The notes beneath the pieces are model-generated. The model was not told the origin of the DNA and ran no database searches. It saw only the letters and a program-made list of their open reading frames with translations. A stretch of DNA of 48,469 nucleotides from Marivita sp. (GTDB lineage Bacteria; Pseudomonadota; Alphaproteobacteria; Rhodobacterales; Rhodobacteraceae). Below are positions 41,693 through 48,469 of this stretch, one piece after another (the stretch's first letter is position 1; each line of letters starts with the position of its first letter). The translations under genes and the position numbers were made by a program. The stretch spans positions 1 through 48,469 of the forward strand of contig NZ_JAIPUT010000032.1 in assembly GCF_020055635.1 (NCBI RefSeq), read 5' to 3'.

Positions 41693-42441
41693 CGGCGGGC
41701 TGCCCGCAGCCACAGGATGTCCCGCCCGAAGGACCAGGCGAGCCCGGCAATGGTCGACACGATCAGAATGCTTGCCAGCCATGTCGGCAGAACCGGCGCC
41801 TGCAAGGCGATCAGCGTTCCCAGTTGCAGCACGCAGACCGCCTTGCGCCCCCGCCTCTCGGGCAGGTCATGCCGCAACCACGGATACATCAGCGCCGCGG
41901 CGCCAAAGGCATAGCGCGGCAGACCCAGCAGAATGGCAAACGGCCCGAAGCCGCCGGCCAGCCCTGCATTCACCGCCAGAACCAGCCCGAAAAGCGAGTC
42001 GACCTCCATGTCGAACCGCGCGCCGAACTGCGAGACCAGGTTCTGCCGCCGCGCGAGCCGCCCGTCCACGCCGTCAAGGCACAAAGCCAGAACTGCAATC
42101 GAAAAGGCCGCCCAGGACAGATCCTGCCCCGCCAGGAGCGGCAGCACGAGAACCGAAGTCAGGACCAGCCGGATCATCGTGGTCAGGTTGCCGAATCCAA
42201 GCCGGTCATGCGGATAGCTCCGATGCACCCGTTGCGCGGCGATCGCCGAGGCCAAGCCGAACATCGCCAGCGATGCGACAACGGCCTCCCAGCCGACAGA
42301 CGGCCAGACCAGACCGGTGAGCACGATGGCACACAGGCCAAGACCGGCGGCACCTGCAAGTTCGGTGCGTGGCTGGAAAACCGGGCTGGTCCGGACGGTG
42401 CGGGCGATCACGCGTGGATTTTCGTTGTGTGTCATGGCCAT
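41689..42441 (-). CDS. CDP-alcohol phosphatidyltransferase family protein
   Basis: A 250-residue membrane enzyme. The complete family motif D-x2-D-G-x2-A-R-x8-G-x3-D-x3-D is present: Asp123, Asp126, Gly127, Ala130, Arg131, Gly140, Asp144 and Asp148 (DGVDGRLARR then FGARFDMEVD). About six spans are visible. It would join a CDP-activated lipid or alcohol to an acceptor alcohol such as glycerol phosphate or inositol phosphate. It is the first gene of the minus operon; I see no convincing ribosome site before either of the two neighbouring ATGs (42441, 42435). Confidence 0.9.
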   Translation of the reverse strand: MAMTHNENPRVIARTVRTSPVFQPRTELAGAAGLGLCAIVLTGLVWPSVGWEAVVASLAMFGLASAIAAQRVHRSYPHDRLGFGNLTTMIRLVLTSVLVLPLLAGQDLSWAAFSIAVLALCLDGVDGRLARRQNLVSQFGARFDMEVDSLFGLVLAVNAGLAGGFGPFAILLGLPRYAFGAAALMYPWLRHDLPERRGRKAVCVLQLGTLIALQAPVLPTWLASILIVSTIAGLAWSFGRDILWLRAARR

Positions 42442-42455
42442 GCCGAAGAAGGTAG

Positions 42456-42501
42456 CGTCACATCAGCCCAGTCAAGCAGGCATGTCCGACTTGATGTGAC
42501 G
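42456..42501. promoter_or_regulatory. 10-bp perfect inverted repeat in divergent promoter
   Basis: CGTCACATCA (42456-42465) and TGATGTGACG (42492-42501) are exact reverse complements, 36 bp centre to centre, in the gap between the CDP-alcohol gene and cytochrome b561. Each arm follows a TTGA-type element on its own strand (TTGACT on minus at 42471-42476, TTGATG on plus at 42491-42496). A second palindrome CATCTAGATG lies at 42509-42518. One regulator binding both arms could control both operons. Confidence 0.5.
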
Positions 42502-42542
42502 GCACCTCCATCTAGATGATATGCATTGAAGGAAGACATTAC

Positions 42543-43094
42543 ATGCCCGAACGCCGCTATCGCCTTGCCCCGCGTCTGATCCACTGGACCATGGCCGTCA
42601 TCGTGTTGATGACGATTCCGGCCGGACTGCTGATGGTGCAGGAGGGCCTTGACCGGGGATTGCAGAACAGCCTGTTCATCTTCCACAAGAATGTCGGTGT
42701 CCTGCTGTTCGCGTTGATTCTCCTGCGCATCGCGATCCGCCTGCGCACGCCACCGCCACCTTTGCCTGAACACGTGCCGGCTTGGCAGGAAAAGATCGCA
42801 TGGCTGACGCATTTGGGGCTCTATGCGCTTTTGCTGCTGATGCCGATTGCCGGGTATATCCGCGTCAAGGCCGGCGGGTTCCCGATCGAGACCCTCGACG
42901 CGCTGGGTGCGCCGTCGCTGGTGCCGCGCTCGGATGCGCTCGCCGAAACGGCAAAGACCGTGCATTACCTGGGCGCGCTTGCGATCAGCGCGCTGATCGC
43001 CATGCATATCGGCGCCGCGGCTTTTCACGGCATCGTTCGGAAGGACGGCGTGTTTTCGCGCATGTGGCCGCCATTCGGGGCCTCTGCCAGATAG
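42543..43094 (+). CDS. Cytochrome b561-family protein
   Basis: A 183-residue four-helix membrane cytochrome. Candidate haem ligands are the histidines in RLIHWTMAVIV, FIFHKNVGVLL, TVHYLGALAI and ALIAMHIGAA; WLTHLGLYALLL adds one more. This is the bacterial b561/YodB type that passes electrons between quinol and periplasmic acceptors. ATG at 42543 is chosen over 42516 because AAGGAAG lies 7 bases upstream. opgH follows 94 bases later on the same strand; whether they are one transcript is uncertain. Confidence 0.9.
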   Translation: MPERRYRLAPRLIHWTMAVIVLMTIPAGLLMVQEGLDRGLQNSLFIFHKNVGVLLFALILLRIAIRLRTPPPPLPEHVPAWQEKIAWLTHLGLYALLLLMPIAGYIRVKAGGFPIETLDALGAPSLVPRSDALAETAKTVHYLGALAISALIAMHIGAAAFHGIVRKDGVFSRMWPPFGASAR

Positions 43095-43188
43095 TGCAGC
43101 TTGCCGAACCCGGTTCCGGCGATACCTCTCGCAGGACGCGTCACGCGTGAATCGCCTGACCTGAACCATTGAAAGGACACGCCTCTTC

Positions 43189-44754
43189 ATGTCTTTAGCA
43201 GAAACGCTTGCGCGCGCTCCGGGACAAAGCACAAGGCTTGCCGGTCCTGCGCCCTTGCTGACGTTTGCGCTTCTGACCCTCGGCATGAGCGGCGCCATTG
43301 TCCTGAGCTTCGCCGGATCGCTGGCAGAGTGGACGCCGGTCACGTACCTCGCTCTCGGGATGGTCGGGCTGACCGCGCTCTGGATCTCGGGCGGGGCGGC
43401 AACGGCCATTCTTGGCACGTTGGTCGAGGACCGCGCCGATCCGTCCCCACCGGACACATGGGTGCCGGCCAACCGCACCGCGATCCTTGTCACGCTCTGC
43501 GGTGAAACACCCGACCCCCTGGCCCGCTCCCTGACAAAGCTGCACCGTCACCTGACAGAAATCGGCCTTGATGCGGTGACCGAGATTCACGTTCTGTCGG
43601 ACACGTCAGACCGCTCTGCCGCCGACCGGGAAGCGGCGATCTTCGCACCGCTTCAGGCGGCGGGCACCCTGAGCTACCGAAGACGGAACGCCAATATCGG
43701 CCGCAAGCCCGGAAACATCGCCGACTGGCTGCACGACCACGGAGAGGCGATTGCCTACATGATTGTGCTCGATGCCGACAGCCGCATGAGCGCCGACCGG
43801 ATCCGGGACATGGTCTGGAAGATCGAGCAGAGACCGGGACTGGGCCTGCTGCAAGCCGGCATCGGACTGGTGCCGGGGCGCAGCCGTTTCGGACGGTTTC
43901 AGCGGGTGTCCTCGCGGCTCTTGTCGCGCAATTTCGGGCGCGGCTTCGCCGCCTGGACCGGGTCTTGCGGCAATTACTGGGGCCATAACGCGATCATGCG
44001 CGTGGCGGCCTTCCGCGCCGCAGCGTCCTTGCCGAAACTCGCCGGGCCCGCGCCGTTCGGTGGTGACATCCTCAGCCATGATTTCATCGAGGCGGCGTGG
44101 ATTCGCCGCGCCGGGTGGTCAGTGATGCTGGACCCGGACTCGACGGGAAGCGCCGAGGACGCCCCGCAGACGCTGGCCGAGTTCCACCGGCGCGACAGGC
44201 GCTGGTGCCAGGGCAATCTGCAACATATGCGCCTGCTTTTCGAACCGGGCCTCGCCCCGCTGAGCCGGCTGCACCTTGTGTCCGGCCTTCTGAGCTACCT
44301 CGTCGCGCCGATCTGGCTCGGGCTGATCGCGCTGACGGCCGGGGGTGCCATCCGTCTGGACAGTGCCCTGCCGCTGGCGCTCGTGCTGCTGGTCCTGCTG
44401 CTGCCGAAGCTCTGCGCGCTGATCGCGTGGCCCGCCGCGACGCCGATGCGCCGGACGGTCGTGGCCCGCGCCACCCTTGGCGAACTGGTGGTCTCGAGCC
44501 TGATCGCGCCCATCGTCATGGCCCGGCAGACCGGGGCCGTGATGTCGGTGCTGGCGGGCAACGACTGCGGCTGGAAATCGGGACGCCGCCACGCCACCGT
44601 CCTGCCCGCCGGGGTTGCGGAAATGACGCTCGGCCTTGCCTTGGCCGCCCTGGCGCTTTCCAGCAGCGGTGCGACGCTGATCTGGCTGACCCCCGTGGTC
44701 GCGCCCCTGCTGGCTGCGCCGATCCTCTACCGCACTCTGGACGCGCGGGCCTGA
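43189..44754 (+). CDS. opgH: Periplasmic glucan glucosyltransferase OpgH
   Basis: A 521-residue family 2 membrane glycosyltransferase that polymerises glucose from UDP-glucose into osmoregulated periplasmic glucan. Two N-terminal spans precede the catalytic core: VTEIHVLSDTSD, MIVLDADSRM (D-x-D), GGDILSHDFIEAAWIRR, and the QxxRW-like RRDRRWCQGNLQHMRL. Four or more spans follow. It is clearly shorter than E. coli OpgH (about 850), lacking most of the N-terminal cytoplasmic region, as in other alphaproteobacteria. The ribosome site GAAAGGA is 11 bases from the ATG, rather far. A perfect palindrome TCACGCGTGA (43141-43150) lies upstream. The stop overlaps the opgG start (TGATG). Confidence 0.9.
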   Translation: MSLAETLARAPGQSTRLAGPAPLLTFALLTLGMSGAIVLSFAGSLAEWTPVTYLALGMVGLTALWISGGAATAILGTLVEDRADPSPPDTWVPANRTAILVTLCGETPDPLARSLTKLHRHLTEIGLDAVTEIHVLSDTSDRSAADREAAIFAPLQAAGTLSYRRRNANIGRKPGNIADWLHDHGEAIAYMIVLDADSRMSADRIRDMVWKIEQRPGLGLLQAGIGLVPGRSRFGRFQRVSSRLLSRNFGRGFAAWTGSCGNYWGHNAIMRVAAFRAAASLPKLAGPAPFGGDILSHDFIEAAWIRRAGWSVMLDPDSTGSAEDAPQTLAEFHRRDRRWCQGNLQHMRLLFEPGLAPLSRLHLVSGLLSYLVAPIWLGLIALTAGGAIRLDSALPLALVLLVLLLPKLCALIAWPAATPMRRTVVARATLGELVVSSLIAPIVMARQTGAVMSVLAGNDCGWKSGRRHATVLPAGVAEMTLGLALAALALSSSGATLIWLTPVVAPLLAAPILYRTLDARA

Positions 44755-46250
44755 TGCACCGGCGCGCGTTTTTGCAGGCCACGTCCGCCCTGGCCTTGCT
44801 CGCGGCCCTGCCTGTGCGGGCAGCACCCGACACGCCGCTTCTGGAGGTCGCCCGCGCATTGGCCGCCCGCCCCCATGTCGCGCCAGCCGACCGCCTGCCA
44901 CCGCCTTTTGCAGACCTGACCTATGACGCCTTTCGCGCCATTCGCCCAAAGGTGGGCAAGGCCGCGCTGATCCCGCATGGCCCGCGCTTTGCCATCGACC
45001 TGTTGCCGCCGGGGCTGTATTTCCCGACGCCTGTCGTCGTTGAACGCGATACCGGCGCGGGCCCGGAACGGATCGCGTTCTCGACCGACCTGTTCGATTT
45101 CGCCCCGCGCTATTTCGACGACATCCCCGACGACACGCCCGGCGCCGGGTTTTCCGGCCTGCGCCTGCGCTATCCGCTGAACGCCGCCGACCGGATGGAC
45201 GAGGTGCTGGTCATCCAGGGGGCCAGCTATTTCCGCGCCATCGGTCAGGCAATGGTCTACGGCCTTTCGGCGCGGGCGGTGGCGCTGGGCACCGGGGGGC
45301 CGGACCCCGAGGAATTCCCCCGCTTCACGCAGCTGCGCCTGCACCCCGCCCACGAGGGATCGGTCCGCATCGAAGGCGTGATCGACAGCCCGTCGCTGGC
45401 CGGTCATGTCGACATGGTTCTGCACCCCGGTGCAGACACGCGGATCGACCTCTCGGTCACGGTCCTGCCGCGCCGCGAGATCGCGGATATCGGGGTCGCA
45501 CCGCTGACCTCGATGTATCTCAAGGGGCCGATCCGTTCGGCCGTGTCGGATGATTTCCGGCCCCGCGTACATGACAGCGATCTGCTGGTGATCGAGAACG
45601 GGGCCGGAGAACAGCTTTGGCGACCGATCACCAACCCGGCCACGCTTCAGACCTCGGCCTTTGTCGATGACAGCCCCGCCCGGTTCGGCCTCTACCAGGG
45701 CCCGCGCGACTTTGCCGATTTCGAGGATACCGAGGCCCGCTATCACGACCGCCCCAGCGCCTTCGTGACCCCGGCGACCGATTGGGGACGCGGCGCGGTG
45801 ATGCTGGTCGAGATCCCCACCGGCGACGAGTTCATGGACAATATCGTGGCCTTCTGGCGCCCCGAGACCCCGCTTGCCGCAGGCAGCGAGCATCGCTTCG
45901 ATTACCGGCTGACCTGGACGCGCGATCTGCCCTCCGGCACCGGCCACGCGATCCGGCAAAGCCGCAGCGGCAGAGAGCACGACACCCCCGGCGCGCGGCG
46001 CTATGTCATTGACTTCGAAGGGCCTTCAAACGGACTGCAACCTGACATATCCGCCCTGCAGGACGCGCGGATTGCGGGCGTCAGCCTGTTTCCCCTGCCC
46101 GACCAAAGCGGCACGCGCGTGACCTTTCTGCTCTCGCCTCGGGACGCATCGCCTGTTGATCTGCGCCTTGTGCTGCGGGATGCCGCCGGACAGGCCCAAA
46201 GCCCGGTCTGGCTTCATCGCTGGACCCCTGCGCGCGACGGCGGCGTCTAG
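44754..46250 (+). CDS. opgG: Periplasmic glucan biosynthesis protein OpgG
   Basis: A 498-residue periplasmic protein of the OpgG/OpgD family. The leader MHRRAFLQATSALALLAALP has a twin-arginine motif (HRRAFLQ). Characteristic blocks: FADLTYDAFRAIRPK, GASYFRAIGQAMVYGLSARAVAL, the MYLKGPIRSAVSDDFRPRVHDSDLL region, and WRPITNP. It is needed for backbone glucan branching/processing after OpgH extrudes the chain. The order opgH-opgG is the reverse of E. coli opgGH. The TAG overlaps the convergent TAG of the next gene within CTAG. Confidence 0.92.
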   Translation: MHRRAFLQATSALALLAALPVRAAPDTPLLEVARALAARPHVAPADRLPPPFADLTYDAFRAIRPKVGKAALIPHGPRFAIDLLPPGLYFPTPVVVERDTGAGPERIAFSTDLFDFAPRYFDDIPDDTPGAGFSGLRLRYPLNAADRMDEVLVIQGASYFRAIGQAMVYGLSARAVALGTGGPDPEEFPRFTQLRLHPAHEGSVRIEGVIDSPSLAGHVDMVLHPGADTRIDLSVTVLPRREIADIGVAPLTSMYLKGPIRSAVSDDFRPRVHDSDLLVIENGAGEQLWRPITNPATLQTSAFVDDSPARFGLYQGPRDFADFEDTEARYHDRPSAFVTPATDWGRGAVMLVEIPTGDEFMDNIVAFWRPETPLAAGSEHRFDYRLTWTRDLPSGTGHAIRQSRSGREHDTPGARRYVIDFEGPSNGLQPDISALQDARIAGVSLFPLPDQSGTRVTFLLSPRDASPVDLRLVLRDAAGQAQSPVWLHRWTPARDGGV

Positions 46251-47002
46251 GGCGCGATCACGACATCCGCAGCCAGCGGCCGGTGGTCCGAAGCCATGCG
46301 AATGCCCGGCCCGTCCAGCACCCGCGCGGTCTCGACCCGCGCACCCCCGCTGGCAAGCACGCGATCCAGGGGCAGCAATGGCCGCTTGTTCGGAAACGTG
46401 GCCAGGGTCGGCCCCGCGAACCGCGCACCAAGCACCGACCGTGAGAGGGCCAGCCCGCTCCAGGGCCGCCATTCGTTCAAATCTCCGCACAGAAGGGTCG
46501 GACGGGCGTCACGCCGAAAAAGATGCTGCCCCAGCGTGCGCATCTGGGCAATCCGCAGGATCTGGCTAAGTGACAGATGCGTTGCGATCAGGCGCATCGG
46601 CACGCCGCCACGTTCCGCATCCACGATCACCGCACCACGGTGGCAATGGCCCGGCAGGTCCAGAAGCGTGACGTCCTGCACCTCGAACGCCGGATGCAGA
46701 AAGACGATCACACCCAGAAACCCGTGACTGCCCGCGCCCCAGCGCAGCGATGCGTCCAGATGCACGCTGCGCAATCCGGTTTGACGCTCGACGCGGTCGA
46801 TATCGAGGATCCCGTGATGCGGCGGCGTTTCCTCGTCCGCCTCTTGCAGGAATACCGCGTCCGGGCCGTGGGCACAGACGTCCGAGCACAGGACCTCCAG
46901 CGTACGCCCTGCATCCACCCGACCGTCTTCACCCTGGCCCCGGTGAATATTCCAGGTCACACAGGAAAACGCGGCCGCATCAGTGTTCTTTGGTCTGTCC
47001 AT
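46247..47002 (-). CDS. Endonuclease/exonuclease/phosphatase family protein
   Basis: A 251-residue EEP-fold enzyme. VTWNIHRGQGEDGRVD carries the Asn and first metal region, AVFLQEADEE the metal Glu, LIATHLSLSQILRIAQM the His, LLCGDLNEWRPW the Asp-x-Asn, and MASDHRPLAADV the terminal Asp-His. Substrate could be nucleic acid, a phospholipid or an inositol phosphate. There is no signal peptide. The ATG at 47002 has AAGG close upstream. It follows the marR gene by 32 bases and probably shares its transcript; its stop overlaps opgG's stop tail-to-tail. Confidence 0.85.
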   Translation of the reverse strand: MDRPKNTDAAAFSCVTWNIHRGQGEDGRVDAGRTLEVLCSDVCAHGPDAVFLQEADEETPPHHGILDIDRVERQTGLRSVHLDASLRWGAGSHGFLGVIVFLHPAFEVQDVTLLDLPGHCHRGAVIVDAERGGVPMRLIATHLSLSQILRIAQMRTLGQHLFRRDARPTLLCGDLNEWRPWSGLALSRSVLGARFAGPTLATFPNKRPLLPLDRVLASGGARVETARVLDGPGIRMASDHRPLAADVVIAP

Positions 47003-47034
47003 AGCCTTGAGGCCTAGCGCAGCAGACCCCTCGA

Positions 47035-47523
47035 TCAAGCATCCGTGGTGTCCTGCGCCGGGGTCGGCACGGGTTTGACATCGCCCTCTTGGTCCAGCGC
47101 GACATGAAGCTTTTCGATAACCCGCGAAAACACCTCCCGTTCCTGCGCGGTCAGATCGGACAGCAACTCCGCCTCGATGCCCAGGACCACCGGAAGAATG
47201 TCGTCCAGCGCGGTCCCGCCCTCTTGGGTCAGCGAGATCGCCACCAACCGGCCATCTCCCTGTCCCACGGCCTTTTTGACCAGCCCGGCGGATTGAAGCC
47301 GCGCAACGGCGCGACTGACCCGCGATTTCTCGAGGTTCACGCAGGTCTCGATGTCCCGGACCGACACCTGGCCCGCCGCGCGCAGATGCACCAGCACGCG
47401 CCACTCCGCGACCGACAGGCCGTGCGACCGTCCGTATGCGACAGACAACCGACGGCTGACGCGATCCGACAGAACCGACAGCCTGTAGGGCAGAAACGAG
47501 GACAGACGGAAAGACTGTGACAT
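47035..47523 (-). CDS. MarR-family transcriptional regulator
   Basis: A 162-residue MarR protein. LPYRLSVLSDRVSRRLSVAYG is the dimerisation helix, GLSVAEWRVLVHLRAAG and SVRDIETCVNLEKSRVSRAVARL (in parts) the DNA-binding helices, and AVGQGDGRLVAISLTQEG the wing. The single Cys in the helix-turn-helix (ETCVNLEK) is notable since some MarR proteins sense oxidants by Cys. The -10/-35 pair 30-57 bases upstream overlaps the inverted repeat TTGCA-N2-TGCAA, so it is probably self-regulated. It may also control the adjacent FAD monooxygenase. Confidence 0.88.
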   Translation of the reverse strand: MSQSFRLSSFLPYRLSVLSDRVSRRLSVAYGRSHGLSVAEWRVLVHLRAAGQVSVRDIETCVNLEKSRVSRAVARLQSAGLVKKAVGQGDGRLVAISLTQEGGTALDDILPVVLGIEAELLSDLTAQEREVFSRVIEKLHVALDQEGDVKPVPTPAQDTTDA

Positions 47524-47552
47524 GCGGGCACGGCTCCTGCGGGGTGACCCTG

Positions 47553-47580
47553 ATGATAGCCGTCATCGTTGCAGGTGCAA
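47553..47580 (-). promoter_or_regulatory. marR promoter with TTGCA-N2-TGCAA operator
   Basis: On the minus strand TTGCAC (47575-47580) and TATCAT (47553-47558) are separated by 16 bases, 30 bases before the marR ATG. The inverted repeat TTGCA-GG-TGCAA on the plus strand (47569-47580) covers the -35 box. A second weak dyad GATGA/TCATC lies at 47552-47567 over the -10 region. The rest of the gap 47524-47630 shows nothing further. Confidence 0.5.
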
Positions 47581-47630
47581 AGGGTCGCCGGCTTAGGCCT
47601 CTGGAGTGGCGTTCCGCCAGCCGCCTTGCG

Positions 47631-48469
47631 TTAACCGTCCACCCGGGCGCCGGTGCCGATCGTCGGAGGCGCCGCGTTCAGCGTGTCGATGGCAAACCCG
47701 GCGGCCGCCTTGTAATTCGCCATGAAATCCCTGCGTTCCTCGGCCGGGATCACGTCGTCGATAACGTCGAACACGCCGCCGCAGCGGTCATCGAGCAGGT
47801 TGAGCAATCCAAACGGCCCCGCCCCGCGATTGCGCAGCACCAGTTCGGACACCGGGCCGCACAGCTGCGCGTCATAGGCGGAAAGCGCCGCCTCGGTCAC
47901 GCCGTGCTCTAGTATCCTGGCCCCGATCACCCGCGCATCGACAATCGCCTGGCTGGCGCCGTTCGACCCGGTTGGATACATCGCATGCGCCGCGTCCCCC
48001 ATCAGCGCCACAGGCCCGTCAACCCAGCTTGGCACCGGATCACGGTCGATCATCGGGTTCACATAGGCGCAATCGGCGGCCCGCAGCATTGCCGGAACAT
48101 CCAGCCAATCGTAGCGGAACTCCTCGAAATGATGAACGAACTCGTCAATCTCGACCGGTTTGAACCAGCCGTCCTGCTGCCATGCGCCCGCGTCGTCCAT
48201 CGTCACTTCTGCGATCCAGTTGATGAGCGCGGTCCCGGTCTCATCCGGTTGCGAAATCGGATAGATCACCATGCGATGCCGATGCGTGCCCAGCCCGACA
48301 AAGGACGACACGGTCCGCAACGGCTTGGCCCGCACGGTGCCGCGCCACATGACAGCGCCGCCCCAATGGATCGGCGGCTGGTCGGGATACATCTGCGCCC
48401 GGATCGCCGAATGGATGCCATCAGCCGCGACCAGTAGACGCCCGCGTTCGGACCGCGTTACGCCATCCA
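47631..48469 (-). CDS. FAD-dependent monooxygenase, partial (N-terminus beyond window)
   Basis: The last 279 residues of a class A flavin monooxygenase; the gene runs off the right edge, and the FAD-binding N-terminus is missing. The DG motif GRLLVAADGIHSAIRAQ appears at the start of the visible part, and the GD motif with ribityl contacts is VALMGDAAHAMYPTGSNGASQAI. The middle part FVGLGTHRHRMVIYPIS and LINWIAEV resembles PhzS-like/flavin-dependent oxidoreductases of about 400 residues. The substrate is probably an aromatic or heterocyclic acid. It ends 107 bases before the marR gene on the same strand. Confidence 0.87.
   Translation of the reverse strand, partial: DGVTRSERGRLLVAADGIHSAIRAQMYPDQPPIHWGGAVMWRGTVRAKPLRTVSSFVGLGTHRHRMVIYPISQPDETGTALINWIAEVTMDDAGAWQQDGWFKPVEIDEFVHHFEEFRYDWLDVPAMLRAADCAYVNPMIDRDPVPSWVDGPVALMGDAAHAMYPTGSNGASQAIVDARVIGARILEHGVTEAALSAYDAQLCGPVSELVLRNRGAGPFGLLNLLDDRCGGVFDVIDDVIPAEERRDFMANYKAAAGFAIDTLNAAPPTIGTGARVDG

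Noticed and set aside
43141-43150. Palindrome TCACGCGTGA upstream of opgH as an operator
   Set aside because: Perfect but only 10 bp and GC-rich; no promoter boxes adjoin it, so it is mentioned under opgH but not called as a site.
1-48469. CRISPR arrays, tRNA/rRNA genes, insertion sequences, attachment sites
   Set aside because: I saw no regularly spaced repeats, no CCA-ended cloverleaf sequence, no transposase or integrase genes and no terminal inverted repeats with target duplications. This was by reading only; dedicated tools could still find short elements.

Overview
The window is 48.5 kb of GC-rich, tightly packed bacterial DNA. Almost every gap between genes is under 120 bases and many gene pairs share ATGA, GTGA or TGATG stop/start overlaps. 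TRAP, tripartite-tricarboxylate (Tct) and branched-chain-type ABC transporters, CoA-dependent aromatic catabolism, short opgH/opgG genes and strong GC skew of third codon positions point to an alphaproteobacterium, most likely Rhodobacteraceae-like. That placement is inference from gene content. I saw no rRNA, tRNA, CRISPR array or insertion sequence, and no gene-free stretch longer than 300 bases.

Region 1 (about 0.2-17.7 kb) is a 2-aminobenzoate (anthranilate)-type catabolic cluster working through CoA thioesters. A plus-strand operon of 14 genes holds a fused 2-aminobenzoyl-CoA monooxygenase/reductase, an SDR, a MarR regulator, an isomerase-like crotonase, an acyl-CoA dehydrogenase, the CoA ligase, a five-gene Liv-type ABC importer, a hot-dog thioesterase, a RidA-like protein and a thiolase. 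A divergent enoyl-CoA hydratase/3-hydroxyacyl-CoA dehydrogenase fusion and a sulfatase-family hydrolase lie on the other side of a 30-bp dyad, the likely MarR operator. A hairpin at 17724-17745 closes the operon.

Region 2 (17.7-27.0 kb) is a tricarboxylate uptake and cleavage module. On the minus strand are tctC-tctB-tctA, a class III CoA-transferase, a short citrate-synthase-like citryl-CoA lyase and an AbrB-family membrane protein. Divergently there is tctD-tctE followed by an overlapping gene for a periplasmic binding protein that has no permease nearby.

Region 3 (27.0-34.6 kb) is a second CoA-linked catabolic module. One arm is hydratase, MarR, amidohydrolase-2 hydrolase and TRAP DctP-DctQ-DctM. 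The divergent arm is an HSD10-like dehydrogenase and an acyl-CoA dehydrogenase. The set resembles cou-type hydroxycinnamate clusters but has no ligase of its own.

Region 4 (34.6-46.3 kb) is mainly envelope biology: a glycosyltransferase at the end of an NMT1/SsuA-type ABC importer operon with a double-length permease, then a flippase-like membrane protein, an alkaline-phosphatase-superfamily membrane enzyme and a CDP-alcohol phosphatidyltransferase. Across a divergent promoter lie cytochrome b561 and the periplasmic-glucan genes opgH-opgG. Region 5 (46.2-48.5 kb) holds an endonuclease/exonuclease/phosphatase-family protein, a third MarR regulator with a good self-operator candidate, and a FAD monooxygenase cut by the window edge.

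The most interesting leads are the CoA-transferase/citryl-CoA lyase/Tct module with its orphan periplasmic protein, the unusual active sites of the crotonase and RidA-like proteins in the 2-aminobenzoate operon, and the possible glucan phosphoglycerol-decoration locus.
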